DNA of 21,442 nucleotides from BM524 sp041554435 (lineage in GTDB: Bacteria; Bacteroidota; Bacteroidia; Bacteroidales; F082): the NCBI GenBank assembly GCA_041554435.1, contig JBFFLX010000051.1, forward strand, positions 1 to 21,442. Reading direction: 5' to 3'. Made by a program: the position numbers and the translations under genes. Below, one piece after another: positions 20,690 through 21,442 of this stretch (positions are counted from its first letter, which is position 1; each line of letters opens with the position of its first letter). The notes under the pieces were generated by a model. The model did not search any database and was not told the origin of the DNA. It worked only from the letters and a program-made list of their open reading frames with translations.

Positions 20690-21442
<753 letters not shown>

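Overview
The window comes from a Bacteroidota bacterium, most likely class Bacteroidia. Four things point there: promoters of the TTTG / TAnnTTTG type instead of -35/-10 boxes; almost no Shine-Dalgarno sequences in front of most genes; low G+C; and a 16S rRNA 5' region with Bacteroidota-like stretches. I cannot place it to genus from sequence alone.

Layout. (1) 1-110: the 5' end of a minus-strand sugar-nucleotide epimerase gene (probably hldD), running off the window. (2) 111-695: a divergent intergenic region. It holds the epimerase promoter, a strong plus-strand promoter at 404-433, a roughly 110-nt sequence with nested long-range base pairing at 488-597 (candidate structured RNA or leader), and a second promoter at 615-647 directly in front of rpsL. 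(3) 696-18634: one uninterrupted plus-strand run of 33 genes for translation, export and transcription. It joins what are four operons in E. coli (str, S10, spc, alpha): rpsL-rpsG-fusA, rpsJ-rplC-rplD-rplW-rplB-rpsS-rplV-rpsC-rplP-rpmC-rpsQ, rplN-rplX-rplE-rpsN-rpsH-rplF-rplR-rpsE-rpmD-rplO-secY, then map-infA-rpmJ-rpsM-rpsK-rpsD-rpoA-rplQ. The gaps are at most 44 bases and some genes overlap. No intrinsic terminator is visible until the one after rplQ (18656-18688). tuf is absent after fusA and adk is absent between secY and map. A likely internal promoter for rpoA-rplQ spans the end of rpsD. (4) 18866-20158: enolase, with its own -7 element and a strong terminator. (5) 20216-20689: an rRNA control region with two tandem promoters, A/T-rich upstream tracts, leader hairpins and boxA-like motifs. 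(6) 20690-21442: the first half of a 16S rRNA gene, cut by the window edge.

The genes work together as the core growth module. Ribosomal proteins, EF-G and IF1 build and run the ribosome; SecY exports its products; methionine aminopeptidase trims N-termini; RpoA supplies the polymerase alpha subunit; the adjacent rRNA operon supplies the RNA scaffold. S10 (NusE) probably also acts on the boxA-like rRNA leader motifs.

The coding content is ordinary and well conserved. The best candidate for something undescribed is the structured region upstream of rpsL. Secondary points are the internal rpoA promoter, the three Shine-Dalgarno exceptions (rplB, rplE, rplF), and the inverted repeat overlapping the first rRNA promoter. 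I see no mobile element, CRISPR array, tRNA or defence gene.
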